Assembly (NCBI GenBank): GCA_002692965.1
Contig: NZNC01000029.1
Span: forward strand, 248,001-312,000
Direction of reading: 5' to 3'
DNA length: 64,000 nt
Source of the DNA: Haliea sp.
GTDB lineage: Bacteria; Pseudomonadota; Gammaproteobacteria; Pseudomonadales; Halieaceae
Shown: piece by piece, positions 1 to 6,834 of the stretch
Numbering within the stretch: position 1 is the first letter of the stretch
Layout of the letters: each line of letters starts with the position of its first letter
The notes under the pieces: generated by a model
Databases searched by the model: none
Seen by the model: only the letters and a program-made list of their open reading frames with translations
Told to the model about the DNA's origin: nothing
Made by a program: the position numbers and the translations under genes

Positions 1-2
1 AG

Positions 3-683
3 TTCGGTGCCTGCCTGATGGCAGAGCCGCAGCGGGTCGCCGCGGGCGTGCGCGCCATGCGCGACGCCTGCGACATACCCGTGACCGTGAAGCACCGGCT
101 GGGCATCGACGACATGGAGTCCTACCAGCAGCTGCTGGACTTTGTCGCCCCCTCCGCGGAGGCCGGCTGTGACACCTTCATCGTGCACGCCCGCAAGGCC
201 TGGCTCCAGGGCCTATCCCCGAAGGAGAACCGGGAAATCCCGCCCCTGAACTACGACTGGGTGTACCGGCTCAAGCGCGAGCTGCCCGGGCTGAGTATCG
301 TGCTCAACGGCGGCATCGACAGCCTCGCTGCCTGTGACCAGCACCTGCAGCAGCTGGATGGCGTGATGCTGGGTCGGGCCGCCTATCAGAACCCCTGGCT
401 GCTGGCGACGGTCGACAGCACGCTGTTCGGCGAGCCCGACCCGGTCAGCAGCCGCGACCAGGTGATCGACCGGCTGCTGCCCTACCTGGAGGCGGAACTC
501 GCCCGCGGTGTTCCCCTCAAACACATGACCCGCCATGTGCTGGGCCTCTATCAGGGCCAGCCCGGCGCCCGCCAATTCCGCCGTCACATCAGCGAGTACG
601 CGCACCGCCCGGGTGCCGGCATTGACGTGCTGCTGGCGGCCCGAGAATACACCCGCCGTGCCGCCGAGCGGCGCGCCGCCTGA
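3..683 (+). CDS. dusA: tRNA-dihydrouridine(20/20a) synthase DusA, C-terminal part
   Basis: DusA is an FMN enzyme that reduces uridines 20/20a in the tRNA D-loop. The reading frame is open from the left window edge, so the N-terminus and the catalytic cysteine lie outside. The visible start, FGACLMAEP, matches the family region just after the active site. DusA hallmarks follow: [10 protein letters not shown] (flavin/phosphate-binding barrel strand), [21 protein letters not shown] and [16 protein letters not shown], then the helical C-terminal domain that holds tRNA. The frame ends at TGA, 16 nt before tal. The [15 protein letters not shown] signature points to DusA rather than DusB or DusC. 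Confidence 0.95.
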   Translation, partial: FGACLMAEPQRVAAGVRAMRDACDIPVTVKHRLGIDDMESYQQLLDFVAPSAEAGCDTFIVHARKAWLQGLSPKENREIPPLNYDWVYRLKRELPGLSIVLNGGIDSLAACDQHLQQLDGVMLGRAAYQNPWLLATVDSTLFGEPDPVSSRDQVIDRLLPYLEAELARGVPLKHMTRHVLGLYQGQPGARQFRRHISEYAHRPGAGIDVLLAAREYTRRAAERRAA

Positions 684-699
684 CACAGGACCTCAGCAG

Positions 700-1650
700 A
701 TGCCCAACAAGTTGTCCCGGCTCAAGGACATGACACAGGTCGTTGCCGACACCGGCGATATCGAAGCCATCCGGCGCTTTCAGCCCACCGACGCGACCAC
801 CAACCCCTCCCTGTTGCTGAAGGCCGCGGGGCTACCCCACTACGCAGAACTGTTGCGGGAGGCACGGCGCGCCGCAGAAAAACAGGGCGGCAGCGATGCC
901 GAACAACTTGCGGACTGCTGCGACCGCTTTGCGGTTGCCGTGGGCCGGGAGATCACCCGCATCATTCCCGGGCGCGTGTCCACGGAAGTGGATGCCCGCC
1001 TCTCCTTCGACACCCAGGGCACCATCGCGCGCGCGCGCCGACTGGTGGCACTCTACGAATCGCTGGGGATCGGCCGCGACCGTCTGCTGATCAAGATTGC
1101 CTCGACCTGGGAGGGTATCCGCGCCGGTGAAGTCCTGGAGAAAGAGGGCATCCACTGCAACCTCACGCTGCTCTTCAGTTTTACCCAGGCCGCCGCCTGT
1201 GCCGATGCCGGCGTCTACCTGATTTCCCCCTTCGTCGGCCGCATCCTCGACTGGCACCTGGCCAACACGGACCTGCAGGTGCACAGCCCCACCGACGACC
1301 CCGGGGTACAGTCAGTGGATCGCATCTATCGCTATTACAAGGCCCATGGCTACGACACGGTGGTGATGGGTGCCAGTTTCCGCAACACTGGCGAAATCGA
1401 AGCCCTGGCCGGCTGTGACCGCCTGACCATCAGTCCCGCTCTCCTGGAAGAGCTGGAACAGGACAGTGGCGAGCTGCCCCGGCGTCTCTCCCCCGCCCTG
1501 GAGAGCTCCGATACACCACAGTCACTGGTGGAAGCGAACTTCCGCCTGCAACTGAATGCGGACGCCATGGCCACGGAGAAGCTGGCCGAGGGAATTCGCA
1601 ATTTCATCGCCGACCAGGTGCGCCTGGAACAGCAGGTTGCGGCGCTGTGA
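700..1650 (+). CDS. tal: Transaldolase
   Basis: Transaldolase of the non-oxidative pentose phosphate pathway moves a dihydroxyacetone unit from sedoheptulose-7-P to glyceraldehyde-3-P. The protein has 316 aa, the TalB-type length. Schiff-base Lys132 lies in [11 protein letters not shown]; the N-terminal [11 protein letters not shown] motif and the [10 protein letters not shown] phosphate-binding segment are intact. The ATG at 700 was chosen because it gives the usual N-terminus [11 protein letters not shown] and follows an AGGA at 687-690; the frame is open further upstream, but that part lies inside dusA. The TerB-like gene begins within the last codons, so the two are translationally coupled. 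Confidence 0.97.
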   Translation: MPNKLSRLKDMTQVVADTGDIEAIRRFQPTDATTNPSLLLKAAGLPHYAELLREARRAAEKQGGSDAEQLADCCDRFAVAVGREITRIIPGRVSTEVDARLSFDTQGTIARARRLVALYESLGIGRDRLLIKIASTWEGIRAGEVLEKEGIHCNLTLLFSFTQAAACADAGVYLISPFVGRILDWHLANTDLQVHSPTDDPGVQSVDRIYRYYKAHGYDTVVMGASFRNTGEIEALAGCDRLTISPALLEELEQDSGELPRRLSPALESSDTPQSLVEANFRLQLNADAMATEKLAEGIRNFIADQVRLEQQVAAL

Positions 1651-2090
1651 TCCGTTCCCTGGTCAAGCTGTTTGCCGTGGATGAACAGGAGAGTCCGGCA
1701 CAGCGCGAGCACCGCCTGAAACTGGCTGCCGCGGCACTGCTGGTGGAAACGGCGCGGGCGGATTTCGAAGAGGACGCAGCGGAGGAGGCAGCGCTGGAAA
1801 AGGCCCTGCGGCAAGCCCTGGATCTGCCGGATACCGAGCTTCGATCCCTGCTGGCCGAAGCCGGAACCCGCGCCGATCACGCCACCTCGCTGTATGAATT
1901 CACGCGGGTGATCAATGATCATTTCAGCCCGGAGCGCAAGCGCCAGCTGGTGGCACTGATGTGGCAGGTAGCCTGGGCCGACGGCAGCCTGCACCACTAC
2001 GAAGAACACCTCATCCGCAAGGTCGCCGAGCTGATCTACGTGCCCCACGAGGATTTCATCCGCGCCAAACTGGAGACCCGCCCCGACTGA
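1647..2090 (+). CDS. TerB-like tellurite-resistance family protein
   Basis: A 147-aa, probably cytoplasmic all-helical protein of the TerB/TerB-like fold. The diagnostic part is the acidic segment [25 protein letters not shown], around residues 108-132, which in the family carries metal-liganding acidic residues. There is no signal peptide or membrane segment. The start is GTG at 1647, overlapping the tal stop codon as GTGA. TerB-like single-domain proteins are common next to central metabolism genes and their exact role is unsettled. No ter operon partners are nearby, so tellurite resistance should not be assumed. Confidence 0.8.
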   Translation: MIRSLVKLFAVDEQESPAQREHRLKLAAAALLVETARADFEEDAAEEAALEKALRQALDLPDTELRSLLAEAGTRADHATSLYEFTRVINDHFSPERKRQLVALMWQVAWADGSLHHYEEHLIRKVAELIYVPHEDFIRAKLETRPD

Positions 2091-2126
2091 GGGCAGCAGC
2101 ACAGACCCGGGCTGCGTGGCGGCCTC

Positions 2127-2609
2127 TCAGCCGTGTTCCAGCGCGGCCATCAGATCCTTGAAACGCACGCGGTTTTCCTCGTTGAGTCCCATCAGCACCC
2201 GGTGGGCCTCGATCACCTTCTCGCGCACGGCATCCTCACTGCCCTGCACCACCGGGATGCGGTGCACGTTGTCGGGGTTGGCACAGACATCTTCGTGCAG
2301 CTCGAACAGGCGCTGGAAGCCCATACTCTTGATCAGGCGGGTAATGCCGGGGTTACTGGAATAGATCGCGGGCATGAATCCAAAGCGGTGCCGCACTTCC
2401 AACGCCAGCTTGGCGAGCAGGCCGAGGGTCGTGCTGTCCACCCCCTCGGCGTCGCAGAGGTCGACCCAGACGCTGGCAAACTCGGGGTTTTCCAGCATGC
2501 GATGGAAATAATCGTCGATGGTAGTGCACAGGGTCAGGCGCACGTCCCCCGTCATGCGAATGACATAGGCACCGTCCTTGCTTGCAGCGAGAATGCGGCC
2601 TTCGTCCAT
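2127..2609 (-). CDS. STAS-domain protein, probable anti-anti-sigma factor
   Basis: A 160-aa protein whose first ~105 residues have the STAS pattern: a strand-rich start (AYVIRMTGDVRLTLC), then VWVDLCDAEGVDSTTLGLLAKLAL, with the serine in VDSTTLG at the place where SpoIIAA-type proteins are phosphorylated. A ~45-residue helical tail follows (EDAVREKVIEAHRVLMGLNEENRVRFKDLM). The ATG at 2609 was preferred over an upstream start because it lies one base after the stop of the phosphatase gene (TGA-n-ATG), a tight coupling. By family logic the RR-PP2C partner dephosphorylates this protein. No anti-sigma kinase or sigma factor gene is adjacent. Confidence 0.85.
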   Translation of the reverse strand: MDEGRILAASKDGAYVIRMTGDVRLTLCTTIDDYFHRMLENPEFASVWVDLCDAEGVDSTTLGLLAKLALEVRHRFGFMPAIYSSNPGITRLIKSMGFQRLFELHEDVCANPDNVHRIPVVQGSEDAVREKVIEAHRVLMGLNEENRVRFKDLMAALEHG

Positions 2610-2610
2610 C

Positions 2611-3795
2611 TCAATCCCGTCGGCTGATATACAGCGCAGCAATATCGTCGGGGGCCGTTTCCAGTTGGTCCAGCTGAAGGCGGGCCTCCAGCGCCTTCGG
2701 CGATCCCGATGTGTCCTCGACCACCTGCAGCAGGGCCTTTTCCCGCGCGATCAGATCCCCCGGCGGCAGGATTTCCAGAACGCCATCGGAAAACAGCACC
2801 AGGGTAAACCGCTCGGGCAACTCCAGGAACTGTTCCGAGAACTCGGCGTCCTCCAGCATGCCCACGGCACTGCCTTCGCCCTCCAGGTATCGGGCCCTGC
2901 CCTCGCTCACCAGTACCGGCAGGGGCAGGTGCCCCGCCACGCTGTAGCGCAGGCTGTTGGCCGTGGTGTCCAGCACACCCACCACAATGGTAGCAAACTT
3001 CCCGACCGAGAGCCCGAGCAGCTCCTTGTTCACCCGCTGCAGCATGTCCACCGGGTCGAGAATGGTGGCGTCCGCGCGGCGGAAGAAATCCGAGCGCTTA
3101 CGCGCAAAGAGGTTTTTCAGCAGCACCGTGGTGAAGGCCGAAGAGCTGCCGTGCCCGGACACATCCGCCATGAAGAACACCACATGGTGGGCGCCGACGG
3201 TGAAGTAATCGGTAAAATCGCCGCTCAGGAACAGCGAAGGGATGACCCGGTGACTGAAGCAGTAATGCCCGACCTCCAGGGGACTCGAGGGCAGCATGCG
3301 CAGCTGCACCTGGCGCCCCGCCTGCTGGTCCTGCTCCAGCATGTGGACGGTACCCCTGAGTTCGATATTGGCTTGCTCCAGGCGTTCCCGGGACTCTTTC
3401 AGCTCGCGGCGAAGGCGCCGCTGGCGCACGCAGCGGTCGAGGGATTTGGTGAGTGCCTGGAGGTCATCTACCGGCCGCACGAAAAAGTCACTGGCACCCA
3501 GGCGCAGCGCCGTCATCATGCGGTCCACCTCCGCCCGGTCGCTGATAATGACCGTCGGCACCTGCATGTCGCGCTCGCGAAGGGCGTGGCGGGTCGGGCG
3601 CCAGGCATCGGCATCGAGGTCCAGCTCACAGAGCATGACATCGACTTCCTCTTCACCCAGCAGGGTGGCCAGGGCCTCGTCCGGCGTCGTCGCCACCGAG
3701 GCGCGGAAGCCCTCCCCCGACAGCGTTTCCGCCAGGGCCTGTGCCCGCGGGGTGTCATCATCTATGACCAGCACGTAGCCGTTATCAGACATCAT
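2611..3795 (-). CDS. Response regulator with C-terminal PP2C (SpoIIE/RsbU-type) phosphatase domain
   Basis: A 394-aa two-domain signalling protein. Residues 1-120 are a receiver (YVLVIDDDTPRAQALAE, then IISDRAEVDRMMTALRLGASDFFVRPV). A coiled-coil linker follows around 125-165 (LRRELKESRERLEQANIELRGT). The rest is a PP2C/SpoIIE phosphatase domain with the metal-site motifs SGDFTDYF, FMADVSGHGSSSAF and LVLFSDGVLEI. It probably dephosphorylates the STAS protein encoded immediately downstream. No HATPase kinase domain is attached, unlike HsbR-type proteins. Two adjacent ATGs (3795, 3792) are possible starts and neither has a clear ribosome-binding site. Confidence 0.9.
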   Translation of the reverse strand: MMSDNGYVLVIDDDTPRAQALAETLSGEGFRASVATTPDEALATLLGEEEVDVMLCELDLDADAWRPTRHALRERDMQVPTVIISDRAEVDRMMTALRLGASDFFVRPVDDLQALTKSLDRCVRQRRLRRELKESRERLEQANIELRGTVHMLEQDQQAGRQVQLRMLPSSPLEVGHYCFSHRVIPSLFLSGDFTDYFTVGAHHVVFFMADVSGHGSSSAFTTVLLKNLFARKRSDFFRRADATILDPVDMLQRVNKELLGLSVGKFATIVVGVLDTTANSLRYSVAGHLPLPVLVSEGRARYLEGEGSAVGMLEDAEFSEQFLELPERFTLVLFSDGVLEILPPGDLIAREKALLQVVEDTSGSPKALEARLQLDQLETAPDDIAALYISRRD

Positions 3796-3910
3796 GGAAT
3801 ACTTGGCTTGATTGCCGCCGACAGTACGCCCCCGGGCACGCGGGAGCAATGCGGGGCAGCGGGTTTGGGCAGGATTTCACAGATTTGCTTCGCCGCCGGG
3901 AACCGTACCG

Positions 3911-4621
3911 CTAGAGATCATCTTCCCAACCGTTCTCGAAGTCGGAGAAACTGTCCTCCACGGCCCCTTCGGTCACCAGCGCCCGACGCTGCTGCAGATA
4001 GGCATCGCGGATGAAAATGTAGCGGTCGCCGGTGATCAACTCTTCGGCCTTCAGCAGGCGCACACGGCTGTCGACAATATCGAGCGCGTAGAGCGTATTG
4101 CGGGTGCGTACATCGTCAACCTGGGTTTCCAGTGAACCATAGGTATCCACAATGTTGCCGAGACCGCTGCGGACGGTGCGCGGCCCGAACAGGGGTACCA
4201 CCAGGTAGGCGCCTTCTGGAGCGCCCCACCGGGCCAGGGTGTGGCCAAAGTCGGTACGGTAGCGATCCACGCCCATCGGCGTAGCCACATCAAACAAGCC
4301 CAGCACGCCGAAGGAAGTATTCAAGAGAAAGCGGCCACCATTGCGGGCTGCCTCCGGCAGGCGCCACTGCAGCAGTGCGTTCAGGGTACCGTTGAAGTCC
4401 TGGAGGTTATCGAAAAAATTGCTGACACCGCGCTCCGCGGGGTCCGGCAGGACAAAACGGTAACCCTCCGCCACCGGTTTCAGGAGGTAGCGGTCGAGAT
4501 GGTCATTGAATACGAAAATGGGACGGTTGATGGACTCCAGAGGGTCCGACTCGGCAGCCGGGGCGAGCCCGGGAACCAGGAGTGAGCAGACCAGCAACAG
4601 GGCGCGCAGACTAGACATCAT
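3911..4621 (-). CDS. mlaA: MlaA/VacJ family outer-membrane lipid-asymmetry protein
   Basis: MlaA removes surface phospholipid from the outer membrane and passes it to MlaC. The 236-aa product has family hallmarks: ESDPLESINRPIFVFND after the signal, VSNFFDNLQDFNGTLNALLQ, FLLNTSFGVLGLFDVATPMG, FGHTLARWGAPEGAYLVVPLFGPRTVRSG and YALDIVDSR. The start is one of two adjacent ATGs (4621/4618), which places the hydrophobic signal at residues 5-20. The signal ends GLAPAAES and looks like a type I site; the only cysteine (LLLVC) falls too early for an ordinary lipobox, so the usual lipid anchor seems absent. It lies 71 nt downstream of hvfC on the same strand. No mlaBCDEF genes are in the window. Confidence 0.9.
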   Translation of the reverse strand: MMSSLRALLLVCSLLVPGLAPAAESDPLESINRPIFVFNDHLDRYLLKPVAEGYRFVLPDPAERGVSNFFDNLQDFNGTLNALLQWRLPEAARNGGRFLLNTSFGVLGLFDVATPMGVDRYRTDFGHTLARWGAPEGAYLVVPLFGPRTVRSGLGNIVDTYGSLETQVDDVRTRNTLYALDIVDSRVRLLKAEELITGDRYIFIRDAYLQQRRALVTEGAVEDSFSDFENGWEDDL

Positions 4622-4692
4622 CGATCCGTACACAAAAAAATTCGCGGAATGGTACGCCTGCGCTGATCGCCCCGCAACCACGCGCGTGCGCC

Positions 4693-5436
4693 TCACGACT
4701 CGACCAGCAGGATGTCGCGCTGGACGAATTCCGCCAGCTGTCGCGCCCCCGCCTCCGCCAGCGACGCTGCCGGCTGCTGCAGCTCACCGGCCAGCGCGTC
4801 GATCAGTTCACCGGCGCGGCGCCCGGGCTGGTCGCGGCACAGTTCCAGCAGGCGCGCGGTCGCGGCGTTCAGCACCATGAACTCCACCCGCTGCGCGCGG
4901 TTCCGCCACACCAGCAGGTAGACCGGTTCCCCCGGCTCCTCCGGCTGAAAACCGGGCCCGATCCGGTGTACCGGAAAACGGTAGGCCAGCAGCCAGGCCA
5001 GCGGGGACAGCTGCAAGCTTGCCTCCAGAAGGGACTGCGGCGGGCTGGCCGGAGGCGGCAGGGAGTCCTCGGCAACGTCCAGGGCCAGCTCCACCCATTC
5101 GTAATGGGCCAGCTCCCGGAGAAAAGGCGGATCCGCCGGGAGCGGCTGGTAGTGCTGCATCAGGAAAGCCAGAAACTCCTGGCTGATCTCGAGAAAGTAC
5201 GGGCTGCTGCAGGGATGATCGCGAATAAAGGCGCGTACCAGCTCGCGCCAGCGCTCTCGCTCGTACAGGCTGTGGAGCACCGGGAAACCATTGCGCAGGA
5301 AACCCTCGATATTGTTGAACACCAGGTCGCGATAGACCTGTAGTCGGCGCGGCTCGACGCCGGGGGGCGGAGCCGCTTGCGCCGGGTTGCGCAGGTAGGC
5401 AGCCCAGTGCTGCTGGGCGCCGTGCAGGTCAGGCAC
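4693..5436 (-). CDS. hvfC: HvfC-type RiPP maturation partner (DUF2063)
   Basis: A 247-aa DUF2063/HvfC protein, the partner that presents the precursor peptide to the HvfB iron enzyme. The family pattern is visible: the N-terminal helix LHGAQQHWAAYLRNP, then RLQVYRDLVFNNIEGFLRNGFPVLHSL, YFLEISQEFLAFL and LAHYEWVELALDVAE, with a second C-terminal domain. The start is GTG at 5436, behind a strong GGGGGAGG with 6-nt spacing and overlapping the end of hvfB by 8 nt. An upstream TTG at 5466 is less likely. Order and overlap place it in the hvfA-hvfB-hvfC operon. Confidence 0.9.
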   Translation of the reverse strand: MPDLHGAQQHWAAYLRNPAQAAPPPGVEPRRLQVYRDLVFNNIEGFLRNGFPVLHSLYERERWRELVRAFIRDHPCSSPYFLEISQEFLAFLMQHYQPLPADPPFLRELAHYEWVELALDVAEDSLPPPASPPQSLLEASLQLSPLAWLLAYRFPVHRIGPGFQPEEPGEPVYLLVWRNRAQRVEFMVLNAATARLLELCRDQPGRRAGELIDALAGELQQPAASLAEAGARQLAEFVQRDILLVES

Positions 5437-6280
5437 GCAGAGCCTCCCCCGCGGATTGCGCGGCAACCTGCAGCTGGCGAATCCTGTCCACCTGGGCCAG
5501 CAACTGCCCTAGGGGCGGAAAATTGAAATCCCGTTCCAGCAGGGTCGGCAGCGGACCGGTCAAGGCGTAGGTGTCCGCCAACAGGGCCCAGACCGGGTCG
5601 ATGACATCGGCGCCGTGGGTGTCCACCTTGAGATCCGGCGCTTCGTCATAGTGCCCGGCAACGTGGAGGTAGCGAACGCGGTCCAGGGGCAGCGAGGCAA
5701 TGAAGTCGCGGGGATCGTAGCCGTGGTTGATGCTGTTGACGTAGACATTGTTGACGTCCAGCAGTAGCTCGCACCCGCTTTCCGAGGCAACAGCAGCAAT
5801 GAACTCGACCTCGCTCATGTCCTGCCAGGGCTGGGCGTAGTAGGAAGCGTTCTCCAGCACCAGGGGCGCACCCAGCATGTCCTGCACCTGGCGCACGCGG
5901 CCGGCGACCCAGTCCACCGCTTCCTGGGTAAAGGGTATCGGCAGCAGGTCGTAGAGATGACCGCCCGCGCCGCAGAAGCTGAGGTGCTCGCTGTAGACCG
6001 GCACCTTCAATTCGCGCATCAAAGCGCCGATCCGTGTGATCAGCTCCCGGTCCAGGGGGTCCGGGCCGCCGATATCCAGGGACAGGCCGTGGAACAGGAG
6101 TGGCCGGTCGGCCACGACTTGGTGAAACTGCCGCTTCAGGCGACCACCGACACCGATCCAGTTTTCCGGGGCCACCTCAAAAAAATCCACAGCAGCGGGA
6201 TCCGCGGCCTGCAGCGCCCCCATCAGGGAGCGCCGCAGACCGAGGCCCGCGCCGGCGGGCATGGCCGGCGCATCAGGCAT
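5429..6280 (-). CDS. hvfB: HvfB, multinuclear iron-dependent oxidative RiPP enzyme (DUF692/MNIO)
   Basis: A 283-aa DUF692-family TIM-barrel enzyme. MNIO enzymes use a cluster of two or three iron ions and O2 to oxidise cysteine residues of a precursor peptide, in HvfA giving oxazolone/thioamide copper ligands. Likely metal ligands are visible: His64 in FHGLSLDIGG, Glu98-His99 in YSEHLSF, the Glu and Asn of LENASYY, Asp and Asn in LLDVNNVYVN, His in HVAGHYDE, and Asp/His in DTHGADV. The ATG at 6280 overlaps the hvfA stop as TGATG, so the two are coupled. Fusion or truncation is not seen. Confidence 0.95.
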   Translation of the reverse strand: MPDAPAMPAGAGLGLRRSLMGALQAADPAAVDFFEVAPENWIGVGGRLKRQFHQVVADRPLLFHGLSLDIGGPDPLDRELITRIGALMRELKVPVYSEHLSFCGAGGHLYDLLPIPFTQEAVDWVAGRVRQVQDMLGAPLVLENASYYAQPWQDMSEVEFIAAVASESGCELLLDVNNVYVNSINHGYDPRDFIASLPLDRVRYLHVAGHYDEAPDLKVDTHGADVIDPVWALLADTYALTGPLPTLLERDFNFPPLGQLLAQVDRIRQLQVAAQSAGEALRA

Positions 6281-6630
6281 CAGGCGCCGCCACACTTCCC
6301 TTCGCCGCACTTGCCTTCGGCGTCCTTCTCACCACCGGCGTCGCCGCACTTGCCTTCACCGCACTTGCCCTCGGCATCCTTCTCGCCGCTGGCCTCACCG
6401 CACTTGCCTTCGCCGCACTTGCCCTCGGCATCCTTCTTCTCGCCGCTGGCCTCGCCACATTTGCCTTCACCACACTTGCCTTCGTGGTCGGCATAGTTGG
6501 CCTGGTCATAGCCACCGCGCAGCGTCTCGGCGGAAAAGGGGTCGCTGGCGGCGGAGGCCACCGGCGCCACGGAGCTGGCGAGAAACACGGCACCAAGTGC
6601 CATGGCGAGAGGTTTCCTGGAGTGTGTCAT
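6280..6630 (-). CDS. hvfA: HvfA-type copper-binding RiPP precursor with EGKCG repeats
   Basis: A 116-aa secreted precursor peptide. Residues 1-27 form a Sec signal (SRKPLAMALGAVFLASS...VASA, type I site after Ala27). Residues 28-48 are a short linker, and from residue 50 the core is four paired EGKCGEGKCG blocks separated by A(S/G)GEKDA spacers. There are eight cysteines (53, 58, 72, 77, 90, 95, 108, 113), every one inside G-K-C-G. In characterised relatives these cysteines become copper-binding oxazolone/thioamide pairs in the presence of HvfB and HvfC, which are the next two genes. The ATG at 6630 follows AAGGA with 7-nt spacing. The four-block core is the most repetitive coding DNA in the window. 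Confidence 0.93.
   Translation of the reverse strand: MTHSRKPLAMALGAVFLASSVAPVASAASDPFSAETLRGGYDQANYADHEGKCGEGKCGEASGEKKDAEGKCGEGKCGEASGEKDAEGKCGEGKCGDAGGEKDAEGKCGEGKCGGA
6289..6483 (-). repeat. In-frame tandem repeats encoding EGKCGEGKCG blocks of HvfA
   Basis: Four copies of a unit that is 19, 18 and 18 codons long (cysteine pairs at residues 53/58, 72/77, 90/95, 108/113). The DNA copies are near-identical, so copy number could change by slippage or recombination. The repeats are inside a coding sequence and are not spacer-separated, so this is not a CRISPR array. Confidence 0.9.
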
Positions 6631-6665
6631 GGTTATGTCCTTCCCGTGATCTGAGTTTGCATCCT

Positions 6666-6691
6666 CCCCCGCCAACATGCGCCGGCGGGGG
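6666..6691 (-). promoter_or_regulatory. Stem-loop in the hvfA leader
   Basis: Perfect 8-bp inverted repeat (CCCCCGCC at 6666-6673, GGCGGGGG at 6684-6691) with a 10-nt loop, 36 nt upstream of the hvfA start codon and between it and the candidate promoter. No U-tract follows, so it is more likely an RNA-stability or attenuation element than a plain terminator. Function is inferred only. Confidence 0.4.
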
Positions 6692-6729
6692 CGAACAACA
6701 GCCTGAGCCGTCGTCCTTCCCTGAGTATG

Positions 6730-6753
6730 AACGAAACCGACAGGCTCGGTTCC
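6730..6753 (-). promoter_or_regulatory. Possible ECF-sigma promoter of the hvfABC operon
   Basis: Reading towards hvfA, a GGAAC (6753-6749) is followed after 15 nt by CGTT (6733-6730), about 100 nt before the start codon. GGAAC/CGTT-type elements are typical of extracytoplasmic-function sigma factors, usually with 16-17 nt spacing, so the fit is not perfect. Copper-peptide operons of this family are often ECF-controlled, which supports the guess. Confidence 0.3.
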
Positions 6754-6788
6754 GTCACAGGGATACAGAAAACGGTAATATGTTACAA

Positions 6789-6804
6789 GGGCCCGGGCGG
6801 GCCC
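6789..6804 (-). terminator. Possible terminator downstream of hrpA
   Basis: GGGCCC, a 4-nt loop and GGGCCC, then TTGT on the minus strand, 30-46 nt after the hrpA stop and before the hvfA promoter region. The stem is GC-only, but the U-tract is weak. Confidence 0.35.
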
Positions 6805-6834
6805 GCGCCCTCTCCGCGCCGATTAGCCGCCGCA

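Noticed and set aside
535-699. N-terminal extension of the transaldolase frame inside dusA
   Set aside because: The 316-aa form from 700 matches the family length and has a ribosome-binding site; the extra 55 residues overlap dusA coding sequence.
6289-6483. Short regular repeats that look array-like
   Set aside because: Units are in frame and encode peptide repeats, with no distinct spacers, so it is not a CRISPR array.
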